64,000 bases of DNA from assembly GCF_013204825.1 (NCBI RefSeq), contig NZ_JABMKV010000001.1, positions 124,001 to 188,000 of the forward strand, in the 5' to 3' direction. The notes below the pieces were generated by a model. That model was not told the origin of the DNA, did not search any database, and was given only the letters and a program-made list of their open reading frames with translations. The translations under genes were made by a program, and so were the position numbers. Numbering within the stretch: the stretch's first letter is position 1; each line of letters opens with the position of its first letter. The stretch comes from Pedobacter boryungensis. Its GTDB lineage: Bacteria; Bacteroidota; Bacteroidia; Sphingobacteriales; Sphingobacteriaceae. This document shows positions 20,139 to 28,286 of the stretch, in pieces.

Positions 20139-22571
20139 TTATTTTTTTGAAATTTTGTAATGAGAAATTATTTTGCCCGATTTATCATCTGGAGATTGCA
20201 TAAAGAACAAATCGTAAAGTTTACCTTCAGCCCACGTATCAATCATATTGTCATAAAATGGACTTCCTGGATTACCAGATTGCCCGCCTGGATAAACGCC
20301 ATGTCCTTTAGGAGCTTTACCCAATTCAATTACCATTCTCCATGATGGTCCATTGCTTTCACTCAGCGCATTCACTGTACTTTTCCCACCACCAATTAAT
20401 AATGTTTTAGAGCCAAAACCAGGTATTTTCGCTAAATGAGGTACATTGGTGTTTTTAACTTTCCCCCAGTTCCAATTTTTGCCAATTGCGCCGTATTTCC
20501 TTTCTAAACTATCACAAGTAAATTTGAATGATTCGTTGACCAAATCTTTTAAAGTTTCTTTTTTACTAGTTGCCACATTGTCGAACCATTTAGAGTTTGG
20601 ATCTTTTTGAATCAGTTCTATAGTACGATCTCTTGATGGATAACGCATTGGAATATTTGCGATAGTAAATTCATCATCCCAAATATCGTAGTTTAGGCGT
20701 TTGTTCCATAAGTCGAAAATACTTGCAGCAACTTCTTTCGCTTCGAAAAACTTATTCCACTTTGAGGTAATATTAAAAGCCTCTTTTTGAGTTGCATTTA
20801 GTTGACTAGAATCAACTAAAGGTAAAATGTACGGCAATAAATTTTCTGCAATTATACTATATGAATCGCTTTGCAAATTTCGCATGCTATCAACATTTGC
20901 CTTCGTCATGGCGGTAAGCCTATCATTAATTCTCTTTCCGCGTTCGTAAGGAGAAAATTCCCAATTAATATAATAAGGATAAGTTGTATCTGTAGAAGAT
21001 TGATTGGCAGAGCTCACAAAATTACGAGGTGGATTTTTAACTGTCGGATTTTGAGATGCAGGAATCCATCCATGCCAGTCATTTCCCGGATCAGATCCAT
21101 CCAAGATAAATTTACCTTGATCTTTCCACTTTAAAGGAAACTTACCGTTTGGCGTAATGGCGATATCATTATCAGCACTAGCAAAAACGAAATTTTGTGC
21201 TGGTGCGGTATAAAAAGTAAGTGCTTTTCTATAATCAGCATAGTTTTTACCTCTATTCAAATAATAGAAAGTCATTAATTCGTTGGATTTATCATGCGCA
21301 ATCCATCTTAATGCATTCCCAATTGGAACATTGCTTGCTTTACTATATTTAGGTTTCTGAAAATAGACAACAGGTCCTTGATGAGTGTAATAAACAGTAT
21401 CAATTTCATCTTCTGAACCTCTAATTTTAATTTTTTCCAATCGTTGGCTAGTGTTTTTCCACTCATTATTGTACCAATAATTTTTATGGCTATTATCTTT
21501 AAATTTAATTTGATAAAAATCTAAAACATCTGCTGCAACATTAGTTACACCCCAAGCTATATTTTGATTAAATCCTATAATAATCCCTGGAGCACCAGGT
21601 AATGAAACTCCGTAAGAATTTAAACCAGGAGCATTTAATTGAATTTGATACCAGATCGAAGGTAGGGTTAAATCTAAGTGAGGATCATTCGCTAATATAG
21701 GATATCCTGATGCTGTTTTTGCTCCAGAAACTGCCCAGTTATTACTGCCAATTCCTTCTATTTTTTGCTTTGTTTTTACATTTCCAGTCAACATTTCTGT
21801 ATAACCTTTTGGTGTTGGTGGAATTGGGAGTGGGGTAAAATCCCATTTTGTACCGACAGGAATAATAGGGTCTTCTTTAAAAGGATAATCAGGAAAAAGG
21901 TCTTTGGTGATTTCTGGGCCAAACTTTTTAAGGATGTTGGTCATGTAAAACTCGTCAGAACCCATTGCTAAAACGGCAGACATTTGCTTTAGCAATAAAG
22001 CACATTTGATAGGCGTCCAATCCTCTGGTTTAAAATCAAGTAATTTATATTCTAATGGTAAATTTGCTCTAGATAACGAATGAATGTAATCGTTAATTCC
22101 TGCAGTGTAAGCTAAAATCATTTCTCTTGCTTTCGGATCTTCCATCATTCCTTTTAATGAATTTTCAGCACCATAAACCATACCCATTCTCCGCTGATAT
22201 CGATCCACTTCAATAGCCTTTTTGCCAACAACTTCTGAAATTCTACCAGCAGCGAATCTTGTTTGAAAATCCATTTGCCAAAGGCGATGCATAGCAGTTA
22301 CATATCCTTGCGCATAATATACATCATGATCGTTTTGAGCAAAAACATGCGGAATCATTCTATCATCAAAAAGAATATCAATCTTATCGTAAGCACCCTT
22401 AAGAACAATTTTCTTATTAGCCGTAATCATATTACTTTCGGCATTTTGCCAAAAACCAGTAAAAGGATTTAGAAATTTAAGTATCGGCGGAGTGTCTCCA
22501 AACTTAGTATTTAAGGCATAAGCTAATAAAATAGGTATTATAATGCAGATGAGGGCCTTTGCTCTATTCAT
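20139..22571 (-). CDS. Penicillin acylase family N-terminal-nucleophile hydrolase
   Basis: An 810-residue amidase of the penicillin amidase (Ntn-hydrolase) family. One N-terminal hydrophobic segment (about 5-22) suggests a signal or anchor. The alpha part includes AQGYVTAMHRLWQMDFQTRFAAGR-type residues. The autocatalytic cleavage site and nucleophile are GIG|SNNWAVSG (S276), followed by NDPHLDLTLP and the oxyanion-hole region. Later WDDEF and GGQSGNPGSPFYDN fit the family. Natural substrates may be acyl-homoserine lactones or cell-wall amides; penicillin need not be involved. It diverges from the TonB receptor gene across a 190-base promoter region. Confidence 0.9.
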   Translation of the reverse strand: MNRAKALICIIIPILLAYALNTKFGDTPPILKFLNPFTGFWQNAESNMITANKKIVLKGAYDKIDILFDDRMIPHVFAQNDHDVYYAQGYVTAMHRLWQMDFQTRFAAGRISEVVGKKAIEVDRYQRRMGMVYGAENSLKGMMEDPKAREMILAYTAGINDYIHSLSRANLPLEYKLLDFKPEDWTPIKCALLLKQMSAVLAMGSDEFYMTNILKKFGPEITKDLFPDYPFKEDPIIPVGTKWDFTPLPIPPTPKGYTEMLTGNVKTKQKIEGIGSNNWAVSGAKTASGYPILANDPHLDLTLPSIWYQIQLNAPGLNSYGVSLPGAPGIIIGFNQNIAWGVTNVAADVLDFYQIKFKDNSHKNYWYNNEWKNTSQRLEKIKIRGSEDEIDTVYYTHQGPVVYFQKPKYSKASNVPIGNALRWIAHDKSNELMTFYYLNRGKNYADYRKALTFYTAPAQNFVFASADNDIAITPNGKFPLKWKDQGKFILDGSDPGNDWHGWIPASQNPTVKNPPRNFVSSANQSSTDTTYPYYINWEFSPYERGKRINDRLTAMTKANVDSMRNLQSDSYSIIAENLLPYILPLVDSSQLNATQKEAFNITSKWNKFFEAKEVAASIFDLWNKRLNYDIWDDEFTIANIPMRYPSRDRTIELIQKDPNSKWFDNVATSKKETLKDLVNESFKFTCDSLERKYGAIGKNWNWGKVKNTNVPHLAKIPGFGSKTLLIGGGKSTVNALSESNGPSWRMVIELGKAPKGHGVYPGGQSGNPGSPFYDNMIDTWAEGKLYDLFFMQSPDDKSGKIISHYKISKK

Positions 22572-22606
22572 TAGGGTAATTTAAGTTATTTGGTTGATTC
22601 TGTTTC

Positions 22607-22632
22607 AATTGCAGAAACTTACTTCTGCAATT
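22607..22632. promoter_or_regulatory. Perfect inverted repeat between penicillin acylase and TonB receptor genes
   Basis: AATTGCAGAA (22607-22616) and TTCTGCAATT (22623-22632) flank six bases. A weaker related palindrome with the same CTG/CAG ends lies at 22674-22692. No T-run follows. Position in a divergent promoter region suggests an operator; an mRNA hairpin in the acylase leader is the alternative. Confidence 0.5.
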
Positions 22633-22699
22633 TACTATAAAATTAAATTCAATTATAATCAAATTAGATTTTGCTGTATAAATTTTATGCAGAATAGAA

Positions 22700-22730
22700 T
22701 TTGTTAGTAAGAAAATTTGTTTTAAGTTTA
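22700..22730 (+). promoter_or_regulatory. Promoter for the TonB-dependent receptor gene
   Basis: TTTG (22700-22703), a 19-base spacer and TAAGTTTA (22723-22730), one mismatch from TAnnTTTG. It lies 31 bases before the ATG. Confidence 0.6.
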
Positions 22731-22761
22731 TATAAATAAACAAAATATAAACTACTTAAGT

Positions 22762-25650
22762 ATGAAGAAAATTTTTACAAAAGTCATTTTTATGCTTCTT
22801 GTGTTGCTTACAACTGGGGTTGTAGCGCATGCTCAAAGCATTGTGGTTAGCGGTACCGTAACCGATAAGCTAACTAAAGAGCCTATTCCTGGCGTGAGCG
22901 TTACTATAAAAGGGAAAACTGTTGGATCTTCTACAGATTTAAGAGGTCAATTCTCATTTAGCACGACAGAAAAGGTACCTTTCACTCTAACAGTTTCTTA
23001 CATAGGTTATGCCACTGTAGAAAGAGAAGTGACAGGTAATACCGCTAACTTAACAGTTGAATTAGAAAGTGGAGTGGTTTTAGGGCAAGAAGTAGTTATT
23101 TCTGCATCGAGAACGCCAGAACGTATTTTAGAATCTCCTGTTTCTATTGAGCGTATTAGTTCTGCTGCTTTAAAAGAGCTTCCAGCACCGTCTTTTTACG
23201 ACGCTTTAAATAATTTAAAAGGTGTGGAGATGAGTACTCAAAGTATGACTTTTAGATCAGTTAATACTCGTGGTTTTAATGCTAATGGTAACGTTCGTTT
23301 TAATCAATATATTGATGGAATGGACAATCAAGCTCCAGGATTAAACTTTTCGGTAGGGAATATTGTAGGTTTAACAGAATTAGATGTTGATAACGTAGAG
23401 TTATTACCAGGTGCTGCTTCTGCATTATATGGTGCTGGTGGTATTAATGGTACTTTATTAATGACATCAAAAAATCCATACCAGTATCAAGGAGCAAGTT
23501 TCCAATACAAAACAGGTATTAATCATGTAAATGATGATAAAACTGCTCAAGGTGTACAAGAATTTAAGGAATTAAATGTTCGTTTAGCAAAATCATGGAA
23601 CAATAAATTTGGCTTTAAAACATCATTTGGTTTTTTACAAGCGAAAGATTGGGCTGCTACAGATACTAGAAACTTTGATAGAACTGCTCGTCAGTTAAAA
23701 AGTGGAGATAGAAATAGTGACCCTAATTATGATGGTGTAAACGTATATGGTGATGAGATTAGTCAAAATATGATTAACGTATCGCAAAGTGTACAAAATC
23801 AGACTATTGCAGGTATTAATGCTGCAACAGGTGGTGCTATTCCAAATATTAAATCTATGATTGATGCAACTTTTGGCGCTACAATTCCTAATGCTGCACA
23901 ACAAGCTGCATTTTTAGGAGGTTTGCCAGCAGCATTAAGACCAGCAGTTGCAAATTACTTTCCATTTTATGTAGGTTTAAAAGCTGGGTTAATTCCTAAT
24001 CAATTTGTATCAAGAACTGGTTATAATGAAACAGATTTAGTTGATTATGATACGAAGTCTCTAAAAACATCAACCTCTTTACACTACAAGTTTAATAATA
24101 CAGTTGAAGCAATTGCACAAGCCAATTGGGGTACTGGTACATCAGTTTATACAGGTACCGATCGTTATTCATTAAGAAACTTTAAAATTGGTCAATACAA
24201 ATTAGAGTTAAAAGGACAAGACTTCTTCTTAAGAGGGTACACTACTCAAGAACGCTCTGGTGATGCTTATAATGCGACCATTTTAGGTACTTTTATTAAT
24301 GAGGCTTGGAAACCATCAACCACTTGGTTCCCTCAATACATTGGAAATTATGTTGGTGCTAGAGCAGCAGGACAAACTGACGCTGCTGCACAGGCATTTG
24401 CGAGATCACAAGCAGATATTGGTCGTTTAATGCCAGGTTCAGCTGGTTATGAAACTGCTAAAAACACAATTGCTTCTAAAACAATTGGTCCAGCAAATGG
24501 AGCTAAGTTTAATGATAAAACCAATTTATATCATTACGAAGGTATGTACAACTTCTCTAACGCATTTAATAATGTAGTAGAGTTTATTGTTGGTGCATCT
24601 TATCGCGATTACTTCTTACACTCAGAGGGTACAATTTTTGATGACTTAACCCGTGATATTACAATTGATGAGTATGGCGCTTATGCTCAATTAGGAAAGA
24701 AATTTGGCGACAAATTTAAAATGACTGTTGCTGGTCGTTACGATAAAAGCAAAAACTTTGAAGGTAGACTTACTCCTCGTATAACGGGTGTGTGGACAGT
24801 TGCTCCTAACAATAATATCAGAGCATCTTTCCAAACAGGTTATCGTAATCCAACTACGCAAGATCAGTACATTGATTTAGCTGTTGGTGGTGGCTCAACT
24901 CGCCTAATTGGTGGTTTACCAGAGTCGCTTAATAAATATAACTTAAACACTAATAAAGGTGTAACTGCTGCAAGTTATAGAGCATTTTTAGCTTCAGCTG
25001 CTGTTGGTGCTCCAAATGTTGCTTTATTACAGCCCTATACTTTTGATGCTGGTGGTTTACGCCCAGAAAGTGTAAAGTCTTTTGAATTAGGTTATAAAGG
25101 TTTAGCTACAAACACTTTATTGATTGATGCTTACGCATATTACAATATTTACGAAGACTTTATTGGTGGCGTAGAGTTATATCAAAATCCAACTACTACA
25201 GCTGTTAAATTTAGTGTTCCTGTAAATATTGTAACAAAAGTTAAATCTTATGGTGGTGCTTTTGGATTAGATTATCAAGTAGGCAAGTTTAACTTCAATG
25301 GAAATACTTCTTACAATAAATTGAGTGATATTCCTGCAGGTTTTGATAATAACTTTAACACACCAGAATGGAGATTTAATGCTGGTATTGGTAGTAAAGA
25401 AATTATTAAAAACTTTGGTTTCAATGTTCAATATCGTTGGCAAGATCAGTTCTACTGGAACTCAACTTTTGCAACTGGAACAGTTCCTTCATATTCAACA
25501 TTTGATGCACAGGTTAACTTGAAAATACCTTCAGTTAAATCTGTTGTTAAATTAGGTGGTTCGAATGTTTTAAATAAATATTATAGCACTTCATTTGGTA
25601 ACCCAGAAGTTGGTGCACTTTACTATTTGTCATTTACATTTAATCCATAG
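22762..25650 (+). CDS. TonB-dependent outer-membrane receptor with carboxypeptidase-regulatory-like domain
   Basis: Outer-membrane beta-barrel for energised uptake. Residues 1-25 are a signal peptide ending AHAQS. A carboxypeptidase D regulatory-like domain follows (about 28-105, SGTVTDKLTKEPIPGVSVTI...). Then come a plug (EVVISASRTPERILESPVSIERIS...) and a barrel ending in an aromatic-terminated strand (YLSFTFNP). At 962 residues it is normal for the class. It lacks the SusC hallmark stretch seen in the receptor at 58302 and has no SusD gene beside it. It has its own promoter and terminator just ahead of the maltose operon. A maltodextrin or siderophore ligand cannot be told from sequence. 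Confidence 0.9.
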   Translation: MKKIFTKVIFMLLVLLTTGVVAHAQSIVVSGTVTDKLTKEPIPGVSVTIKGKTVGSSTDLRGQFSFSTTEKVPFTLTVSYIGYATVEREVTGNTANLTVELESGVVLGQEVVISASRTPERILESPVSIERISSAALKELPAPSFYDALNNLKGVEMSTQSMTFRSVNTRGFNANGNVRFNQYIDGMDNQAPGLNFSVGNIVGLTELDVDNVELLPGAASALYGAGGINGTLLMTSKNPYQYQGASFQYKTGINHVNDDKTAQGVQEFKELNVRLAKSWNNKFGFKTSFGFLQAKDWAATDTRNFDRTARQLKSGDRNSDPNYDGVNVYGDEISQNMINVSQSVQNQTIAGINAATGGAIPNIKSMIDATFGATIPNAAQQAAFLGGLPAALRPAVANYFPFYVGLKAGLIPNQFVSRTGYNETDLVDYDTKSLKTSTSLHYKFNNTVEAIAQANWGTGTSVYTGTDRYSLRNFKIGQYKLELKGQDFFLRGYTTQERSGDAYNATILGTFINEAWKPSTTWFPQYIGNYVGARAAGQTDAAAQAFARSQADIGRLMPGSAGYETAKNTIASKTIGPANGAKFNDKTNLYHYEGMYNFSNAFNNVVEFIVGASYRDYFLHSEGTIFDDLTRDITIDEYGAYAQLGKKFGDKFKMTVAGRYDKSKNFEGRLTPRITGVWTVAPNNNIRASFQTGYRNPTTQDQYIDLAVGGGSTRLIGGLPESLNKYNLNTNKGVTAASYRAFLASAAVGAPNVALLQPYTFDAGGLRPESVKSFELGYKGLATNTLLIDAYAYYNIYEDFIGGVELYQNPTTTAVKFSVPVNIVTKVKSYGGAFGLDYQVGKFNFNGNTSYNKLSDIPAGFDNNFNTPEWRFNAGIGSKEIIKNFGFNVQYRWQDQFYWNSTFATGTVPSYSTFDAQVNLKIPSVKSVVKLGGSNVLNKYYSTSFGNPEVGALYYLSFTFNP

Positions 25651-25667
25651 TAAGTTTATATTTGATC

Positions 25668-25707
25668 AAAAAAGCTTTCCGAAATATATTCGGAAAGCTT
25701 TTTTTTT
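25668..25707 (+). terminator. Rho-independent terminator after the TonB receptor gene
   Basis: A 16-bp perfect stem (25668-25683 / 25689-25704) with core AAGCTTTCCGAA and a 5-nt loop, ending in a run of T. It separates the receptor from the maltose operon. Confidence 0.92.
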
Positions 25708-25786
25708 AAGATTATATTTTTAAAAATCTTTGCGTTTTAACTTAAAAATTAACACTTTCGTTAGAGTTATATCAACCAAATATAAA

Positions 25787-27628
25787 ATGATCAAGAAATT
25801 ATTTCTTTTAACGGTGTTTCTATCAACCCAATTTCAAGTGCTTAAAGCACAGATGGCTAATTTAGAAAGGATTGAGCCTCTAAATTGGTGGGTTGGTTTT
25901 AAAGATCAATCACTTCAATTATTAGTGAGAGGAAATCGGATTGCTGATAAAACTGTTTCGTTAAATTATCCTGGGGTGAAACTGGTAAGTGTTCAAAAAG
26001 TAGAAAATCCTAATTATCTATTTGTTAATCTGCAAATTTCTTCAGCTACAAAATCGGGAACGTTCCCAATAATTTTTACTAAGAAAGGGGAAAAAGAAAT
26101 TAAGTACACTTATGAACTGAAATCAAGGACAAACCATACTCAGGGGGTAACAAATAAAGATTTCATTTATTTGATTATGCCAGATCGTTTTTCAAATGGA
26201 GATCAAAGTAATGACAAGTTAAATGGGATGAAAGATATGACATTGAACCGCGATTCGATGTATTATAGACATGGGGGAGATATTCAAGGAATTATTAATA
26301 ATTTACCTTACCTGCAAGAACTTGGGGTAACTACGCTTTGGCTAAATCCGGTTTTAGAAAATGATGAATATAAAACATCTTATCATGGTTATGCCAACAC
26401 TGAAAATTACCAGATTGATCGACGTTTTGGGAACAATGCTCTTTATAAAAAACTAGTAGACGAATGCCACAAACGTGGGATGAAAATGATTAAAGATTTG
26501 GTGCATAATCATATCGGTGATCAGCATTTTTTATTCTTAGATCCGCCAGCAAAAGATTGGTTTCATCAGTGGCCAAAATATACAGGTACAACTTATAAAG
26601 ACCAGGTTTTGTTTGATCCTTATGCAGCAAAGGCTGATAAAAAATTAATGACTGATGGTTGGTTTGATAATCACATGCCAGATGTAAATCAACAAAATCC
26701 GTTAGTGAAAAAATATATTACGCAAAGCCATATTTGGTGGATCGAGTATGCTGGTTTGGATGGATTTAGATTAGATACGTATGCCTATAACGATCGTGAT
26801 TTTATGGCAGAATGGGCAAAAGCAATTACAAGAGAATTTCCCAAATTCACTTATTTTGGAGAAACTTGGGTTAATGGAACTGCTAATCAAGTATTTTTTA
26901 CAGAAGGAAATACAGTAAATCAACATTTTAATACTGGGTTGCAAGGAGTAACAGACTTTCAAACTTACTTTGCAATTAACGAAACTCTAAATGGAAAATT
27001 TGGTTGGACAGACGGCGTAAATAGGCTTTACACTGTTTTGGCAAGTGATTATCAATATAAAGATCCAACAAGAAATGTTTTGTTTTTAGATAATCATGAT
27101 ATCAGTAGGTTTTATTCTGTAGTTGGCGAAGACTTTAATAAATATAAATCGGGCATCATTTTATTGCTTTCATTACGTGGAATTCCTCAAATGTATTATG
27201 GTACAGAGATTTTGATGAAAAATTTTGCAAATCCAGATGGTAAGGTACGTGATGATTTTCCGGGAGGTTGGTCAAATGATAAAGCAAACAAATTTATAGC
27301 ATCTGGCAGAAACGAAAAGGAAAATGAAGCGTTTAATTTTGTTAAAAAATTAGCGAATTACCGTAAAAATAATTCCGTTTTACAAACAGGTAAGCTCATG
27401 CAATATGTACCTGAAAATGGTATTTATGTCTATTTTAGATACACTAATGAGAAAACCGTAATGGTGGTAATGAACACAAATGAGCAACCTCAAGAATTAA
27501 CAACTAGTCGTTTTTCAGAAAGAATTGGAAAGCATCAAATCCTACTAAATATCATAACGGATCAAAAAATACCAATTGATAAAATAAAACTACCAGCCAA
27601 CACATCTTACATCTTTGAATTACAATAA
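25787..27628 (+). CDS. SusA-like cyclomaltodextrinase / neopullulanase (GH13)
   Basis: Alpha-glucan hydrolase, probably periplasmic. The ATG at 25787 is chosen over an upstream TTG because it gives a clean signal peptide, MIKKLFLLTVFLSTQFQVLKA|Q. The N-terminal domain (about 22-115, NWWVGFKDQSLQLLVRG...) matches the cyclomaltodextrinase N-domain. The GH13 barrel follows, with DLVHNHIGDQH, nucleophile D330 (GFRLDTYAYND), acid/base E359 (FGETWVNG) and D438 (LDNHDISRF). A small beta domain ends the protein. It is the first gene of a tight operon, two bases before the beta-phosphoglucomutase ATG. A LacI-type palindrome lies inside the gene at 26056-26067. Confidence 0.9.
   Translation: MIKKLFLLTVFLSTQFQVLKAQMANLERIEPLNWWVGFKDQSLQLLVRGNRIADKTVSLNYPGVKLVSVQKVENPNYLFVNLQISSATKSGTFPIIFTKKGEKEIKYTYELKSRTNHTQGVTNKDFIYLIMPDRFSNGDQSNDKLNGMKDMTLNRDSMYYRHGGDIQGIINNLPYLQELGVTTLWLNPVLENDEYKTSYHGYANTENYQIDRRFGNNALYKKLVDECHKRGMKMIKDLVHNHIGDQHFLFLDPPAKDWFHQWPKYTGTTYKDQVLFDPYAAKADKKLMTDGWFDNHMPDVNQQNPLVKKYITQSHIWWIEYAGLDGFRLDTYAYNDRDFMAEWAKAITREFPKFTYFGETWVNGTANQVFFTEGNTVNQHFNTGLQGVTDFQTYFAINETLNGKFGWTDGVNRLYTVLASDYQYKDPTRNVLFLDNHDISRFYSVVGEDFNKYKSGIILLLSLRGIPQMYYGTEILMKNFANPDGKVRDDFPGGWSNDKANKFIASGRNEKENEAFNFVKKLANYRKNNSVLQTGKLMQYVPENGIYVYFRYTNEKTVMVVMNTNEQPQELTTSRFSERIGKHQILLNIITDQKIPIDKIKLPANTSYIFELQ
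26056..26067. promoter_or_regulatory. Intragenic copy of the LacI-type palindrome
   Basis: GGGAACGTTCCC, a perfect 12-bp palindrome identical to the core of the operator upstream of susC (61667-61678). It is located about 270 bases inside the first gene of the maltose operon. A chance match of twelve fixed bases in 64 kb of AT-rich DNA is unlikely. Function is inferred. Confidence 0.5.
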
Positions 27629-27629
27629 T

Positions 27630-28280
27630 ATGTCTAAACTAAAAGCGTGTATTTTCGACTTAGATGGCGTTATCGTCGATACTGCAGTATATCATTATAA
27701 AGCATGGAAAAGGTTGGCTAATCAACTTGGATTTGACTTTACAGAAGAACAAAACGAAGAACTAAAAGGGATTAGCAGAATAGACTCGCTAAAAATTATA
27801 TTAAATTGGGATGACGTAAGCAAAACCGATGAAGAAATGCAAGAATTGGCAACGTTAAAAAATACCTGGTATGTAGATATGATTACTAAAATGACACCCA
27901 AAGAGATTTTACCAGGAGCTAAAGAATTTTTAGCATTAGTAAAAGCAAATAATTATTTAACGGCTTTGGGTTCTGCAAGTAAAAATTCAGAAACGATATT
28001 AAAGCAAATTGGTTTAACCCATATGTTTGATGCTTTAGTGGATGGAAATAAAGTAACCAAATCAAAACCAAATCCTGAGGTTTTTTTAGTTGGCGCACAA
28101 GAATTGAATGTTAAACCAGAAGAATGTGTTGTTTTTGAAGATGCAATTGCTGGTGTACAAGCTGCCAAAGCTGGGAAAATGAAAGCGGTAGGTATTGGCA
28201 AAGCTGATGTACTGAGTGAGGCTGATTTAGTGATAGAAGGACTATTTGAAATGACTATTGAAAAAATGGAGAATTTATAA
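27630..28280 (+). CDS. pgmB: Beta-phosphoglucomutase (HAD superfamily)
   Basis: Cytoplasmic mutase converting beta-glucose-1-phosphate, the product of inverting maltose phosphorylases, to glucose-6-phosphate. The ATG at 27630 gives 216 residues and is preferred to a TTG 15 bases upstream that overlaps the previous gene. HAD motif I is FDLDGVIVD (nucleophile D10 and D12). The cap region follows, then GSASKNSE (motif II), K in KSKPNPEVF (motif III) and EDAIAGVQAAKAG (motif IV). Lying directly before a GH65 phosphorylase strongly supports beta-phosphoglucomutase over other HAD enzymes. Confidence 0.92.
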   Translation: MSKLKACIFDLDGVIVDTAVYHYKAWKRLANQLGFDFTEEQNEELKGISRIDSLKIILNWDDVSKTDEEMQELATLKNTWYVDMITKMTPKEILPGAKEFLALVKANNYLTALGSASKNSETILKQIGLTHMFDALVDGNKVTKSKPNPEVFLVGAQELNVKPEECVVFEDAIAGVQAAKAGKMKAVGIGKADVLSEADLVIEGLFEMTIEKMENL

Positions 28281-28286
28281 TTAAGA

